From: Brevibacillus borstelensis
GTDB lineage: Bacteria; Bacillota; Bacilli; Brevibacillales; Brevibacillaceae
Assembly: GCF_003710865.1 (NCBI RefSeq)
Contig: NZ_RHHO01000033.1
Location: 62,001-126,000, forward strand
Direction of reading: 5' to 3'
Length of the DNA: 64,000 nt
A model generated the notes under the pieces. That model did no database searches and was not told where the DNA came from. It was given only the letters and a program-made list of their open reading frames with translations. A program made the translations under genes and the position numbers. Numbering within the stretch: position 1 is the stretch's first letter; every line of letters begins with the position of its first letter. This document shows positions 7,561 to 17,929 of this stretch, piece by piece.

Positions 7561-8646
7561 ATGGAGTATCATACGATTTTGCAGGAGGCATACGGACTGT
7601 CTCTCGTCAACTACAGTCGAAGCGGAAACGCTGCGCGGTTGAAGACAGACCAGGGATTGTTCTATCTCTATGAAGCTCCAGCTGTTTACAAATACAAAAA
7701 CAAGTTCATTGAAAAGGTAAGAAAACATCTCAGCGGGCAAAAAGTGCTGAAGCCTCTTGCGCTGATCAAGACGGTCAAAGGCCAGCAGCACGTCGTCCAC
7801 GACGACCAGATTTTGTATGTGTACCGGGGACTTAGGGAAACGGTTCCGGAAAATCAAGCATTCCAGTGCGGGCAGGCACTCGCCCACTTCCATCAGGGGA
7901 CGGGATCGCTCAAAGGGGATAAGCTGTTTTTGCCCTACAGCTCGCTTGGTACCTGGCCTGCGATGTGGCGGAAAAAGCTGCGCCAGTACGAAGGATATCG
8001 CGATGATATGGACGAAGTTGATGTGGAGATCACTGCTTTTGACGAGTACCTCTTGACCAGCTACACCTATGTTCATCAGCTCGGAGAGACAGCGGTCCAA
8101 TATTTGTACCACGCCGATTACGACAAAGTGGTCAAGGAAACATCTGCCTGCGGGAAAGTGGCGTACCAGAATTTTGAACAGGACTTCATTCTCTGGGACG
8201 AGGAAAGAGGCGCCCATCTGACAGGAGAGTGGAACTGGGTCTTGGACATGCGCTCGCGCGACATCGGGCAGTGGATCAAGGCCGAGGTCAAGCGCAGCGG
8301 ATGGGAAGAAGAGCGGATCGCGAGCTTTCTCGACGGGTACAACAGCGTGACGCCCCTTTTGGAAAGCGAGTACGCCGTCATTTACGGTTTGATGCTGTAT
8401 CCGGGGAGATTTCTCAAAGTGGTGGAAGCCTACCGGGAGCTGTCCCCCGAAGAGAAGCAGGAAGTCGACTGCAGCGGATGGCAGGAGCAACTGGATGAGG
8501 AACTGATAAAAATGGAAGAGGCGCTGCTAGCATACCCGGTGTTCATTCACCGGCGGTACGGCGTTTCGATTCCGCAAATTGATTGGTTGTGGAGGCCAGA
8601 AGATGAAGAAACCGATCGTGTTCGTGACGAGGCAAGTAGCGAATGA
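7561..8646 (+). CDS. yutH: Spore coat-associated protein YutH (CotS / APH-like)
   Basis: A 361-residue protein of the CotS family, an aminoglycoside-phosphotransferase-like kinase fold used in spore coat proteins of Bacillales. The start of the fold is recognisable (LKTDQGLFYLYEAP, then a VLKPLALIKT segment), and QALAHFHQGT matches the conserved helix. The kinase brace/DFG-like residues are not obvious, so a structural role is likelier than catalysis. The ATG at 7561 has GGGAGGG upstream. Its 3' end overlaps the next gene by 44 bases. Confidence 0.8.
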   Translation: MEYHTILQEAYGLSLVNYSRSGNAARLKTDQGLFYLYEAPAVYKYKNKFIEKVRKHLSGQKVLKPLALIKTVKGQQHVVHDDQILYVYRGLRETVPENQAFQCGQALAHFHQGTGSLKGDKLFLPYSSLGTWPAMWRKKLRQYEGYRDDMDEVDVEITAFDEYLLTSYTYVHQLGETAVQYLYHADYDKVVKETSACGKVAYQNFEQDFILWDEERGAHLTGEWNWVLDMRSRDIGQWIKAEVKRSGWEEERIASFLDGYNSVTPLLESEYAVIYGLMLYPGRFLKVVEAYRELSPEEKQEVDCSGWQEQLDEELIKMEEALLAYPVFIHRRYGVSIPQIDWLWRPEDEETDRVRDEASSE

Positions 8647-9562
8647 AGCAATCGCGTATGTAAAAGAGATAGCTACGGTCGACGTATGGGAGGAGGACCG
8701 TCCCTGCCCGCGGGAGATTTTGCTCGAAAAAGCGGAGCGGGCTGACGGACTTCTTGCCATGCTGACTGACCGGGTCGATGAGGAACTGCTGTCCCGGGCC
8801 AAACGGTTAAAGGTTGTGGCCAATATGGCGGTAGGATACGACAATATCGATGTTACGGCAGCGAAAAAGCGCGGCATCCAGGTAACCAACACGCCTGATG
8901 TGCTGACCGAGGCAACCGCCGATTTGACCTTTGCCCTGTTGATGGCGGCAGCCAGACGAATCACGGAAGCAAACCGCTTTTTGTTGGCGGGTCAGTGGAC
9001 GTCGTGGAGCCCGACATTGCTGGCGGGGCAAAATGTATTTAATGCGACGCTGGGGATTGTCGGCATGGGGCGGATCGGGGAGGCTGTAGCCAGACGAGCC
9101 AAGGGCTTTGGCATGAGTATTTTGTACTGCAACCGCCACCGGAAGCCGGAAGCAGAGCAAGCGGTCGGTGCCCAGTATCGCGAGCTGGATGATCTCTTGA
9201 AACAGGCGGACTACGTCGTCATGCTGACGCCGCTGACTCCGGATACGGCGAAAATGATCGGGGAGCGGGAGTTTTCCCTGATGAAGCCGACGTCGGTATT
9301 CGTCAACGTGTCCAGGGGCGGTACAGTTGACGAAGAGGCGCTTTACAAGGCACTGGCAGAGAAAAAAATCTGGGCCGCCGGATTGGATGTATTCCAGAAG
9401 GAGCCGGTTCCGTTGGATCATCCGCTGCTCACACTGCCCAATGTGGTCGCCCTGCCCCATATTGGCAGTGCTACATATCAGACACGCATGGAGATGGCAA
9501 AGCTGGCCGCGGTCAATATCCGGGCAGTTTTGGAGGGAAAGGAGCCTGTTACACCAGTATGA
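8603..9562 (+). CDS. D-2-hydroxyacid dehydrogenase (glyoxylate/hydroxypyruvate reductase type)
   Basis: A 319-residue NAD(P)-dependent D-isomer-specific 2-hydroxyacid dehydrogenase. The Rossmann motif GMGRIG lies at residues 154-159; the catalytic triad is Arg238 (VSRGG), Glu267 (KEPVP) and His286 (LPHIGSA). Sequence style fits glyoxylate/hydroxypyruvate reductases such as B. subtilis YvcT. The ATG at 8603, with TGTGGAGG upstream, lies inside the 3' end of yutH, and its stop overlaps the next start (ATGA), indicating translational coupling along a three-gene operon. Confidence 0.9.
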   Translation: MKKPIVFVTRQVANEAIAYVKEIATVDVWEEDRPCPREILLEKAERADGLLAMLTDRVDEELLSRAKRLKVVANMAVGYDNIDVTAAKKRGIQVTNTPDVLTEATADLTFALLMAAARRITEANRFLLAGQWTSWSPTLLAGQNVFNATLGIVGMGRIGEAVARRAKGFGMSILYCNRHRKPEAEQAVGAQYRELDDLLKQADYVVMLTPLTPDTAKMIGEREFSLMKPTSVFVNVSRGGTVDEEALYKALAEKKIWAAGLDVFQKEPVPLDHPLLTLPNVVALPHIGSATYQTRMEMAKLAAVNIRAVLEGKEPVTPV

Positions 9563-10521
9563 ACATCATGATGATCGCAGTCGTGATCGCAGTGGCAGCA
9601 ATCGCGGCTGCAGCAGCGGTAGCCCTGCGTGTTACCTGGAAGCTGACTCATCCCCGCCGAAAGCCGGTGGAAAGCAGACCGGAGGAGTATTCGCTGCAGG
9701 CCTATGAGTCCGTCTCCTTTCCGAGCAGAGAGAGCGGGATAACGATTCGCGGCTGGTATATTCCGGCAGAAGGAAACGGGTTTGAGAAAAGCGACAGGAC
9801 GCTGATTTTTTCTCATGGCTATGGACAAAATCGCCTGGAGCCTCATCTTCCCGCCTTGTCGCTTGCCGCCGACCTCGTCTCGAAAGGATACAATGTGCTT
9901 CTGTTTGACTTTCGCAACAGCGGGGAATCCTCGCCGGCATTGACGACGATCGGTCTTAGGGAACAGCAGGATTTGCTGGGTGCAATTGACTTTGTCAAAG
10001 AGACGCGGCCCGAACAAAAAATCGGCCTGGTCGGCTTTTCCATGGGGGCAGCCACCTCCCTGATGGTGGGAGGACTGGACGAGCGGGTAGAGACGATCAT
10101 TGCTGATTCGCCTTTCTACTCCCTGCAGGAGTATCTTGAGGAAAATTTGCCGCAGTGGACAGGCCTGCCCCGCTTCCCGTTCAACTGGCTGATTTTGACG
10201 CTAAGCCCGCTCATGCTTCGGGCCAACCCCAGGCACGTCAGGCCGTATGAAGCTGTGAGACAGGCGGATAAGCCGATTTTGTTCATCCACGGAACGAAAG
10301 ATGCGACTGTGCCGTGCTCCAACAGCGAGCAATTGTATCGGCTTGCGACTCACGAAGCTTCCCGTCTCTGGCTCGTACCGGGAACGGGGCATGTGCGGAG
10401 CTATCCGCATGATCCGGAAGCGTATATAGACCATGTGATCGATTTTTTGCGGCACGCCTGGAATAGCGAGGCGGAGACGAAAAGCTTCGCACATGCAAAA
10501 AAGCCCTCGCCGATCGACTGA
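9559..10521 (+). CDS. Membrane-anchored alpha/beta hydrolase
   Basis: A 320-residue serine hydrolase with an N-terminal hydrophobic anchor (residues 3-24) and a probably extracytoplasmic catalytic domain. The nucleophile elbow is GFSMGA (Ser161), the acid is Asp248 (HGTKDAT), the base His278 (GTGHVRS), and SHGYGQN forms the oxyanion loop. It resembles YqkD/FrsA-like or prolyl-peptidase-like hydrolases; B. subtilis carries the unrelated-length peptidase YuxL at this point. The start overlaps the upstream stop as ATGA. Confidence 0.85.
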   Translation: MNIMMIAVVIAVAAIAAAAAVALRVTWKLTHPRRKPVESRPEEYSLQAYESVSFPSRESGITIRGWYIPAEGNGFEKSDRTLIFSHGYGQNRLEPHLPALSLAADLVSKGYNVLLFDFRNSGESSPALTTIGLREQQDLLGAIDFVKETRPEQKIGLVGFSMGAATSLMVGGLDERVETIIADSPFYSLQEYLEENLPQWTGLPRFPFNWLILTLSPLMLRANPRHVRPYEAVRQADKPILFIHGTKDATVPCSNSEQLYRLATHEASRLWLVPGTGHVRSYPHDPEAYIDHVIDFLRHAWNSEAETKSFAHAKKPSPID

Positions 10522-10538
10522 CCGGAAAGGGCTTTTTC
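10497..10538. terminator. Bidirectional terminator overlapping the hydrolase stop codon
   Basis: AAAAAGCCCT pairs with AGGGCTTTTT, and the hydrolase TGA stop lies in the loop. It serves the convergent hydrolase and nfu genes. Confidence 0.8.
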
Positions 10539-10541
10539 AGC

Positions 10542-10772
10542 TTAGAATACTTGTTGTACTTCCTTCACGCCTGGAATCTCTTCCAACAGTGCGCGCTCAA
10601 TCCCTGCTTTCAGGGTGATGGTCGAAGAAGGGCAGCTGCCGCAAGCTCCCATCAGACGAAGCTTGACAATGCCATCTTCCACATCGACGAGCTGTACGTC
10701 GCCGCCGTCGCGTTGAAGATAAGGACGCAATTTATCGAGGACTTCTTCTACTTGGTCGAACATGTTATCCAT
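10542..10772 (-). CDS. yutI: NifU-like Fe-S cluster scaffold (YutI/Nfu)
   Basis: A 76-residue Nfu-domain protein that holds and transfers 4Fe-4S clusters to apoproteins. The metal site is Cys44 and Cys47 in [10 protein letters not shown], and [14 protein letters not shown] is the conserved N-terminal strand. Length equals that of stand-alone Nfu of Bacillales. The ATG at 10772 is preceded by AAAGGAG. It lies in the same neighbourhood as yutH in B. subtilis. Confidence 0.93.
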   Translation of the reverse strand: MDNMFDQVEEVLDKLRPYLQRDGGDVQLVDVEDGIVKLRLMGACGSCPSSTITLKAGIERALLEEIPGVKEVQQVF

Positions 10773-10909
10773 GGGTACTCACTCCTTTCATTCCTACCTC
10801 TATTATAATCCTCGTGTCAAAAGAAATCCATGACCGGTTCCCCGGCCGCTGCACTTTGTATAAATTGGGCGGCTTGCGCTCCGCGCGTGGACTTTTTGTT
10901 ATGGCCTCA

Positions 10910-10918
10910 TGTTATAAT
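10910..10918 (+). promoter_or_regulatory. Extended -10 promoter of mccAB
   Basis: TG at 10910-10911, one base, then TATAAT at 10913-10918, 41 bases before the mccA GTG. The -35 region is poor (GGACTT/GACTTT around 10889-10895), compatible with dependence on the extended -10 or an activator. Confidence 0.5.
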
Positions 10919-10958
10919 AAAACGGAAACGAAACAAATACGATGAGGGGTCTGGTGCC

Positions 10959-13020
<2,062 letters not shown>

Positions 13021-13053
13021 TAAGATGGAGAAAATGTGGAGGGGGCGGAAAGC

Positions 13054-13392
13054 GTGAGTGTGGAGATAAAGGTGTACGGTACAGAGCAGTTGTGTGCAAG
13101 CTGCGTCAATTTGCCTTCAGCCAAGGAAACGGCTGAATGGCTGCAGGCAGCGGTTGGCCGCAAGTACGGGAACGACAATGTCCGCATCACGTATAGCGAC
13201 TTTCAACAGCCGGAGACAGAAGAAGACAAAAGCTGGGCGAAGCGCATACTGGAGGAAGATTTGTGGTATCCGCTTGTCGTAATTTCCGGGGAAATTGTCG
13301 GCGAGGGAAATCCCAAGTTGAAAAGTGTTTATGAAAAGCTGGAGAGCATGGGCTTGCAGCCTTTGGCTGCTCCTGTTGACAGCGATGAATAG
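13054..13392 (+). CDS. yuzD: YuzD-like DUF1462 protein
   Basis: A 112-residue thioredoxin-fold-like protein matching B. subtilis YuzD. The conserved CASCVNLPSAKET motif near residue 15 carries a CxxC, and YPLVVI...EIVGEGNPKL matches the thioredoxin-like second half. A thiol-redox role is inferred, not shown. The GTG at 13054, with GGAGGGGGCGG upstream, is preferred. It lies 33 bases after mccB and may be co-transcribed with the sulfur operon. Confidence 0.82.
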   Translation: MSVEIKVYGTEQLCASCVNLPSAKETAEWLQAAVGRKYGNDNVRITYSDFQQPETEEDKSWAKRILEEDLWYPLVVISGEIVGEGNPKLKSVYEKLESMGLQPLAAPVDSDE

Positions 13393-13418
13393 ATCAATGG
13401 TTTAAATAGCAGTAGGAA

Positions 13419-13457
13419 GCGGTCAGACGAGATTTACGGTCTGGCCGTTTTTTTGTT
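13419..13457 (+). terminator. Terminator of the mccAB-yuzD transcript
   Basis: CGGTCAGAC pairs with GGTCTGGCCG across a short loop, followed by seven T. Confidence 0.88.
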
Positions 13458-13554
13458 TATGGAAACGGAAACCGATCGTGCTGTTGAAATGTGAGAAGAC
13501 GTTCGACAAATGGAAGGGATGCAGGAAATAAGGTAAAAGTAGAGGCAGAGATAG

Positions 13555-14076
13555 ATGGAGATTGAGTTTTTCTTGCTTGCATCAATAGGTCCGGATGATT
13601 ACATAGAGGAATACGCCTACGAAAGATTATTTGATTTCATCACGTTTGTTTTGCTAGGAAGGAAAACGGCCAATGGCTGGGAATACTACCGCCTCCAGCT
13701 CAAGCCGGAAATGGTTCCGATGCAATACCGGGATGTATTGTTCATCAACGGAAGAGCGTATCAGGAAGGCTCAGACCCGTGGCCATCCGATGATAGAACC
13801 TATACCATACGAAAAAAAGTAACGGAATTTGCTGTTCCGCGCTTTGACCAAATGCTTGCGCAGGCAAGAGCGGACGCGCTGAAGCCGCGGGCCTGGGACT
13901 GGAGCCGCGACCTGATCCACCATCCGAAGTTTACCAAGCAGGTAGCTGCCTATCGGAAAAACAAGACAAGCAAAAATTTGAATGCCGTCTATCAAGCGGT
14001 GCGCAAGCATTATAATCTGAACCGCAAGCAAGATTCGGTCGAAGTGATCAAAAGCGTGCTGAATCATGTGAAATAG
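13555..14076 (+). CDS. Hypothetical protein
   Basis: A 173-residue soluble protein that I do not recognise. The first half is mixed strand-like with many aromatics (FFLLASIGPDDYIEEYAYERLFDF); the second half is basic and helical, ending in a Lys/Asn-rich segment. There is no signal peptide. The ATG at 13555 has only a weak AGAGG upstream. It stands alone between a terminator at 13457 and the secreted protein gene at 14182. Confidence 0.55.
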   Translation: MEIEFFLLASIGPDDYIEEYAYERLFDFITFVLLGRKTANGWEYYRLQLKPEMVPMQYRDVLFINGRAYQEGSDPWPSDDRTYTIRKKVTEFAVPRFDQMLAQARADALKPRAWDWSRDLIHHPKFTKQVAAYRKNKTSKNLNAVYQAVRKHYNLNRKQDSVEVIKSVLNHVK

Positions 14077-14114
14077 CAGATTTTTACCTCTTTGTTTTTG
14101 TTTCGTCATCCGTT

Positions 14115-14140
14115 TGTAACGAAAGATAAGGGGTTTCGTC
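14115..14140 (+). promoter_or_regulatory. Candidate ECF (sigma-X-like) promoter
   Basis: TGTAAC at 14115-14120, a 16-base spacer and CGTC at 14137-14140, 41 bases before the ATG at 14182. Bacillus ECF sigma factors recognise AAC-containing -35 and CG-containing -10 elements; sigma-X uses TGTAAC. The same architecture precedes the YcdB-like gene at 38157. Confidence 0.5.
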
Positions 14141-14181
14141 CTATAGTTATGAATGTAACCATCACCAAGGAGGAAATCACA

Positions 14182-15081
14182 ATGAATAACAAATGGATGA
14201 AGCCCGTTACATTCCTGCTGCTTGCCGGCGTAATCGGAGGTACTGGTCTGACGGTGGCCCATACAAAAGTAGCTCATGCGGACGCAGAGAAAGGAAAGCC
14301 GTTTGCAGCAGCAGCAGAACTGAAGCTGGACAAGAACACCTATGTCATCGACCAAAAATCTGCTGATGTCAACGGCGATAAAGTAGCGGACACGGTATAC
14401 CTGGTAGGAGTAAAGGAAAAGGCGGACGATATATACGCCGCCGATATGAACATCGTGGTTCAGGACGGAAAGACAAAAGCCTACAGCAAAACCGAGATGA
14501 AGGACCTTGGCGGCTATGAGGGCGAGCTGACTCTGCTCGACTTTACGGGAGATCACGTCGCCGATGCCTTTGTCAAAACGGCGACAGGCGGCAGCGGAGG
14601 CATCTACAACCATGTCATTGCGACATTTGCGGACAACAAGGGGAAAGTAATCTTTGGCGAAGAAGAAAACGAAGGAATCCGCTACGAGGGCAAATTCGCA
14701 AACGGTTTTAAGGTGGAAGGAAAGGGGACCCATCTGCAGCAGCCGTTGATTCTCGATGTACAGGCAAACAAAGAGCTTTATCAGATGGCCAAGCTGTACG
14801 ACAAGGACGGCAAGCTGCTGAAAAAAGATGACGACTTGTCCGTCTATTCCTATCCGTTCGGCTCGCTGCAGCCGATTGATATCGACAACAACGGAACGTT
14901 TGAACTGATGGGCGAGCAGCGGATCGTCGGGTTGAACAATACGGATACCGTTTCCACACTCAAGTCGATCTGGGGCTTTGGCAGCGAAGGCAAATGGGCA
15001 CCATGGGAAGTGGAATACTCCACCTTCCTCTTGAAGCATCCGAATGAAGCGATCAATGTCACGCCTGATGCAAACGAATAA
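14182..15081 (+). CDS. Secreted protein with VCBS/FG-GAP-like segments
   Basis: A 299-residue exported protein with a signal peptide (residues 1-34, likely cut after AHA). Two segments, DVNGDKVADTVYLVG and DFTGDHVADAFVKT, plus a later DIDNNGTFEL, look like calcium-binding loops of VCBS/FG-GAP-like modules. The role is unknown; an extracellular or wall-associated location is expected. The ATG at 14182 follows AAGGAGG. A candidate ECF promoter lies directly upstream, and a terminator follows at 15123-15148. Confidence 0.7.
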   Translation: MNNKWMKPVTFLLLAGVIGGTGLTVAHTKVAHADAEKGKPFAAAAELKLDKNTYVIDQKSADVNGDKVADTVYLVGVKEKADDIYAADMNIVVQDGKTKAYSKTEMKDLGGYEGELTLLDFTGDHVADAFVKTATGGSGGIYNHVIATFADNKGKVIFGEEENEGIRYEGKFANGFKVEGKGTHLQQPLILDVQANKELYQMAKLYDKDGKLLKKDDDLSVYSYPFGSLQPIDIDNNGTFELMGEQRIVGLNNTDTVSTLKSIWGFGSEGKWAPWEVEYSTFLLKHPNEAINVTPDANE

Positions 15082-15122
15082 GACAAGCTGCGACCTGCTC
15101 AAAAATCTGTAGCAGGCAAGGA

Positions 15123-15148
15123 AAAGACGCGGTGACTGCCGCGTCTTT
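15123..15148 (+). terminator. Intrinsic terminator
   Basis: AAAGACGCGG pairs with CCGCGTCTTT around a six-base loop; the following T-run is short. Confidence 0.65.
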
Positions 15149-15153
15149 ATGCT

Positions 15154-15219
15154 GTTATCAAGTTGTTTTCTGAAACCAAGTTTTTTCTGTTACCAAGAAT
15201 TTTTCCTGTCGCCAAATTG
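15154..15219. repeat. Imperfect tandem repeat, period about 18
   Basis: About three and a half degenerate units with consensus GTTACCAAGTTTTTTTCT at 15154, 15172, 15189 and 15208. It is non-coding and follows a terminator. Confidence 0.5.
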
Positions 15220-15336
15220 AATGAAGCCCGCTAAACCCATCTCTGTCTAACCCGAAATAAGCTGCCAGTCGCTGTTCTACCCCTCCTGTTTTGTTCATAT
15301 ATATCGACCGACATGGACAAAGGGGGAGACGATGGA

Positions 15337-15678
15337 ATGGAAGCGCGGTTGGCACGCTATTATCAGCTAAAAGAAGAGCAGAAAAAAATCGAGGAAGAAT
15401 TGCAGGGGATCAGACAGGAAATCCTTGAAGAATACCCTGACGCGGGGTCCGTAATCCTTGGTGATTACAGGTTGGCGATCAGCTTTCAGGAAAGGCGCGA
15501 ATATTACGACGACAGACTGTACAACGCCCTGCCTGAGGCTTCTTTGTGGAGGCTGGTGTCGAGAGCGGATGCAGGAAAAATATCCAGCTTGCTAAAGCTG
15601 AACGTCATCCATGAAGGAATATTGGAAGGGACGTATGAACTGAAACGAGTCCCGGTCGTAAAGGTTCAAAAAAACTGA
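15337..15678 (+). CDS. Hypothetical protein with N-terminal coiled coil
   Basis: A 113-residue soluble protein. Residues 1-35 form a charged helix likely to be coiled coil (QLKEEQKKIEEELQGIRQEI); the rest contains LGDYRLAISFQERREYYDD and a basic C-terminus. I do not recognise the family. The ATG at 15337 has GGGGGAG eight bases upstream and is preferred over the in-frame ATG at 15313, which has none. Confidence 0.6.
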   Translation: MEARLARYYQLKEEQKKIEEELQGIRQEILEEYPDAGSVILGDYRLAISFQERREYYDDRLYNALPEASLWRLVSRADAGKISSLLKLNVIHEGILEGTYELKRVPVVKVQKN

Positions 15679-15856
15679 ATAAATGAGGCTAACCACGGAA
15701 CCACTGGTGGATTAAACATTTAGGCAACTTCCAAAGAAATCATTGTAGGGTGACGGATTATTGGTAAAACCAAGAAGGTATTTGTTCTATAACGAATAAT
15801 AATATTTGTTATCGAAAGCTTCCTATGACACAAATAATAATGAAGGAGAAGATCGG

Positions 15857-16327
15857 ATGGAAAAATTGATCGAGGATTATAGCCAAGACTATGCGCTGCT
15901 GCGAGAAGCCGTCGAAGGATTGTCTGAGGAAGAACTGCGTTTCCAACCTGGACCGGACAAATGGAGCATCCATCAGATTGTGATCCATGTGACGGATGAC
16001 GAAATCCTGTCGACACATCGGCTAAGAAAAGTCTTGGCTGAGGAAGAACCGCTTCTGCTATCATTTGATCAGGAAGCCTGGACGGATAACCTGGGATATG
16101 GACGGTTGGACCGAGAGCAGCATCTGCTCCTGTTCCAAAATCTGCGGGCCAGCATGTTGCCACTTCTGGAAAATCTGACTCCCAAGCAGCTTGAGCGGGT
16201 CGGGAAATATCCCGATGGAATACGGTACACGTTCAAAGAGCTGCTTGAATTACGCGTCCAGCATGTCCGTGACCACCTCGCTCAGATCGAGCGAGTAAAG
16301 CAGGTATTTCGGAAAGATAGGGGATAA
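15857..16327 (+). CDS. DinB-like metal-dependent protein
   Basis: A 156-residue four-helix protein of the DinB/YfiT superfamily. The pattern FQPGPDKWSIHQIVIHVTDDE near residues 34-54 and HVRDHLAQIERV near the C-terminus supply the expected three-histidine metal site. Members include bacillithiol-dependent S-transferases and proteins of unknown activity, so the substrate is open. The ATG at 15857 follows GAAGGAG; two terminators follow at 16361-16400 and 16459-16483. Confidence 0.78.
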   Translation: MEKLIEDYSQDYALLREAVEGLSEEELRFQPGPDKWSIHQIVIHVTDDEILSTHRLRKVLAEEEPLLLSFDQEAWTDNLGYGRLDREQHLLLFQNLRASMLPLLENLTPKQLERVGKYPDGIRYTFKELLELRVQHVRDHLAQIERVKQVFRKDRG

Positions 16328-16360
16328 CACGATACTAACAAAGAGCTCTCGTTTAACAAC

Positions 16361-16400
16361 AAAAGCCGATCATTCTTCTTTATAAAGAAGACCGGCTTTT
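16361..16400 (+). terminator. Intrinsic terminator after the DinB-like gene
   Basis: AAAAGCCG pairs with CGGCTTTT, with an inner TTCTTT/AAAGAA stem, followed by ACTTTTTAT. Confidence 0.75.
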
Positions 16401-16458
16401 ACTTTTTATCCATCCTTATGCCATTCAATTTTTGAAAATAGGTTTTTCTCGTCAGTCT

Positions 16459-16483
16459 GACCGGAGCGATGCTCCGGTTTTTG
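16459..16483 (+). terminator. Second, compact terminator
   Basis: CCGGAGC-gat-GCTCCGG followed by five T, about 60 bases downstream of the previous terminator and in the same orientation, with no gene between them. Confidence 0.7.
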
Positions 16484-16543
16484 TGTCTTGCATGTCTGAA
16501 GCCAGTTTAAGAGAAAACGATGGCTGCAAGCAGTTGCTACTCT

Positions 16544-16879
16544 TTACTTCGCAGCGTATTTATTCGGTTTGTCCTTTCCCTTGCTGAAGAAAAGCATCCA
16601 CCAAACCAGCAAATACAAGTAACCCGCGCTGACATACACAGACCAGACAGCACCTTCTTGCAGTTGACTGATCAAATGATTCAATTCATGGGTGCCCTCT
16701 GCTCTTCCGATGCTGTTGACCAAACTGACAAGAGGGACGGTGATTGCGAAGATGATAGCGACAATCGACGCGCTTTTCATTTTCTTTCGAGCAAGGCTCC
16801 ACAGGCCCAAGGCTAATGTAGCAAACAAAAAAAGGTAATAAATCGCCCAAAACCAGGCAGGGAGGGTTACCATACTCAT
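16544..16879 (-). CDS. Integral membrane protein, three predicted helices
   Basis: A 111-residue hydrophobic protein with transmembrane segments at about residues 7-29, 38-56 and 78-98 and a basic Lys-rich tail. No family is recognised. The ATG at 16879 has AAAGAGGTG upstream on the minus strand. It lies 97 bases downstream of the TIMP-like gene on the same strand and could share its transcript. Confidence 0.6.
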   Translation of the reverse strand: MSMVTLPAWFWAIYYLFLFATLALGLWSLARKKMKSASIVAIIFAITVPLVSLVNSIGRAEGTHELNHLISQLQEGAVWSVYVSAGYLYLLVWWMLFFSKGKDKPNKYAAK

Positions 16880-16976
16880 TTTTTTGCACCTCTTTCCATT
16901 CGACTCTCTTTACGATCGATGTCCGATACAAACAGGGAGCTATCCTGCACTGCAATTTCCTTGCATAGAGGATGGA

Positions 16977-17549
16977 TCATTGCCCTTTCCTTTTCACATA
17001 GCTGAGATAAGCAATAAAAACAGCCGCAATGGAAACCAACAGTCCGATTATCCACACGTTTTCTTGCTTTTCCCAAAAATCGCTTGGTTGGCTATTTTCT
17101 AATGGTGGCGGGTACGCGGTTACAGGCGTTCCCGGGCCGATGGCAAGCAAATCACCCGAGGCATCGGAGAGAAGCGCCGTTCTAGTGCAGATATTGGTCG
17201 CCAGCCCGCCTGATTCACTGTAGTACGTATCCGGGTGGGCGTACACAAGATAATCATTGCCTGCTTGGAAGGCGATGCCGCAGTCGCCGTCACCGCTGCC
17301 CGTTGCAACGAGTACCTGGGATTGACTCACTCCTTTCCACGTAGTATTGACCTGAAATTGCACCTCATGTCCATACTCTGCGGAATTGACTGCTGTAACC
17401 GTACCTGCAAAGACGGCTTCGGCCTGTTCAAGCGCTTTTTTCGGAGTCGGAGGCTCGGCGCAGGTACAGGCATAAACGTTTGAAGGAGTGAAGACAAACG
17501 ACAGGAGCAGCAGGAGAGGAAGCAATCCGAATGCAAACCACCTTGCCAT
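16977..17549 (-). CDS. TIMP-like (NTR domain) exported membrane-anchored protein
   Basis: A 190-residue protein with a signal peptide (residues 1-27) followed at once by ACTCAEPP, the N-terminal Cys-x-Cys that characterises tissue-inhibitor-of-metalloproteinase-like NTR domains. Further cysteines lie in GDGDCGIAF and TNICTRT, suggesting disulfides, and VFAGTVTAV is the conserved first strand. A C-terminal helix (about residues 164-184) plus KRK anchors it with the domain outside. Bacterial members are of unknown function; protease inhibition is untested. The ATG at 17549 follows GAGGTGA. Confidence 0.75.
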   Translation of the reverse strand: MARWFAFGLLPLLLLLSFVFTPSNVYACTCAEPPTPKKALEQAEAVFAGTVTAVNSAEYGHEVQFQVNTTWKGVSQSQVLVATGSGDGDCGIAFQAGNDYLVYAHPDTYYSESGGLATNICTRTALLSDASGDLLAIGPGTPVTAYPPPLENSQPSDFWEKQENVWIIGLLVSIAAVFIAYLSYVKRKGQ

Positions 17550-17929
17550 ACAATCACCTCGACGTAAAGACGCAGCAGCAGCAATGCACGTTACATAGGC
17601 GAGGAAAAAATGTCATGAAATCCCTAAAAGTCAGTAATCGGGGGAGTTTTCCTTGCAGCTCGGCGAGAGAACACGAAGAAGACAACTGAAGAACAGAGAC
17701 GTGAACTACATGTTGAGAATAATAATCTCGATTTTGCCTATTTACAGAAGTCGAATAAAAAGTCATAATTTGATTATGTGATCAATAATTTGGTTAATCG
17801 ATCAAATCATTTCATCCACTTGTCTCGCTCCTCAGACCTGAGAGTTAGGGAGATGTAATATTGGGTGTCTGTTGCACTCCCATTCTCTAGATTCAAAGAC
17901 GTTTCTTATGAAAAGGGGTAAGGTAGTTT
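17550..17929. other. Intergenic region between divergent TIMP-like and yqeB genes
   Basis: 380 bases without a supported gene. The left part is the 5' region of the minus-strand gene. The right part is AT-rich and holds the dyad described at 17769-17806, then a leader of about 120 bases before yqeB. Confidence 0.6.
17769..17806. promoter_or_regulatory. Candidate operator dyad upstream of yqeB-tetR
   Basis: Nested inverted repeat: TTTGAT (17769-17774) with ATCAAA (17801-17806), and TGATC (17779-17783) with GATCA (17800-17804), around an AT-rich centre. Its place upstream of an operon encoding a TetR regulator suggests an autoregulatory site. This is inference from symmetry and position. Confidence 0.45.

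Noticed and set aside
7501..8490. 329-codon minus-strand open frame
   Set aside because: Antisense to yutH, which has correct start signals and family similarity.
10773..10958. Possible SAM or T-box riboswitch before mccAB
   Set aside because: The region is under 200 bases, lacks a terminator or T-box sequence, and shows only an extended -10 promoter.
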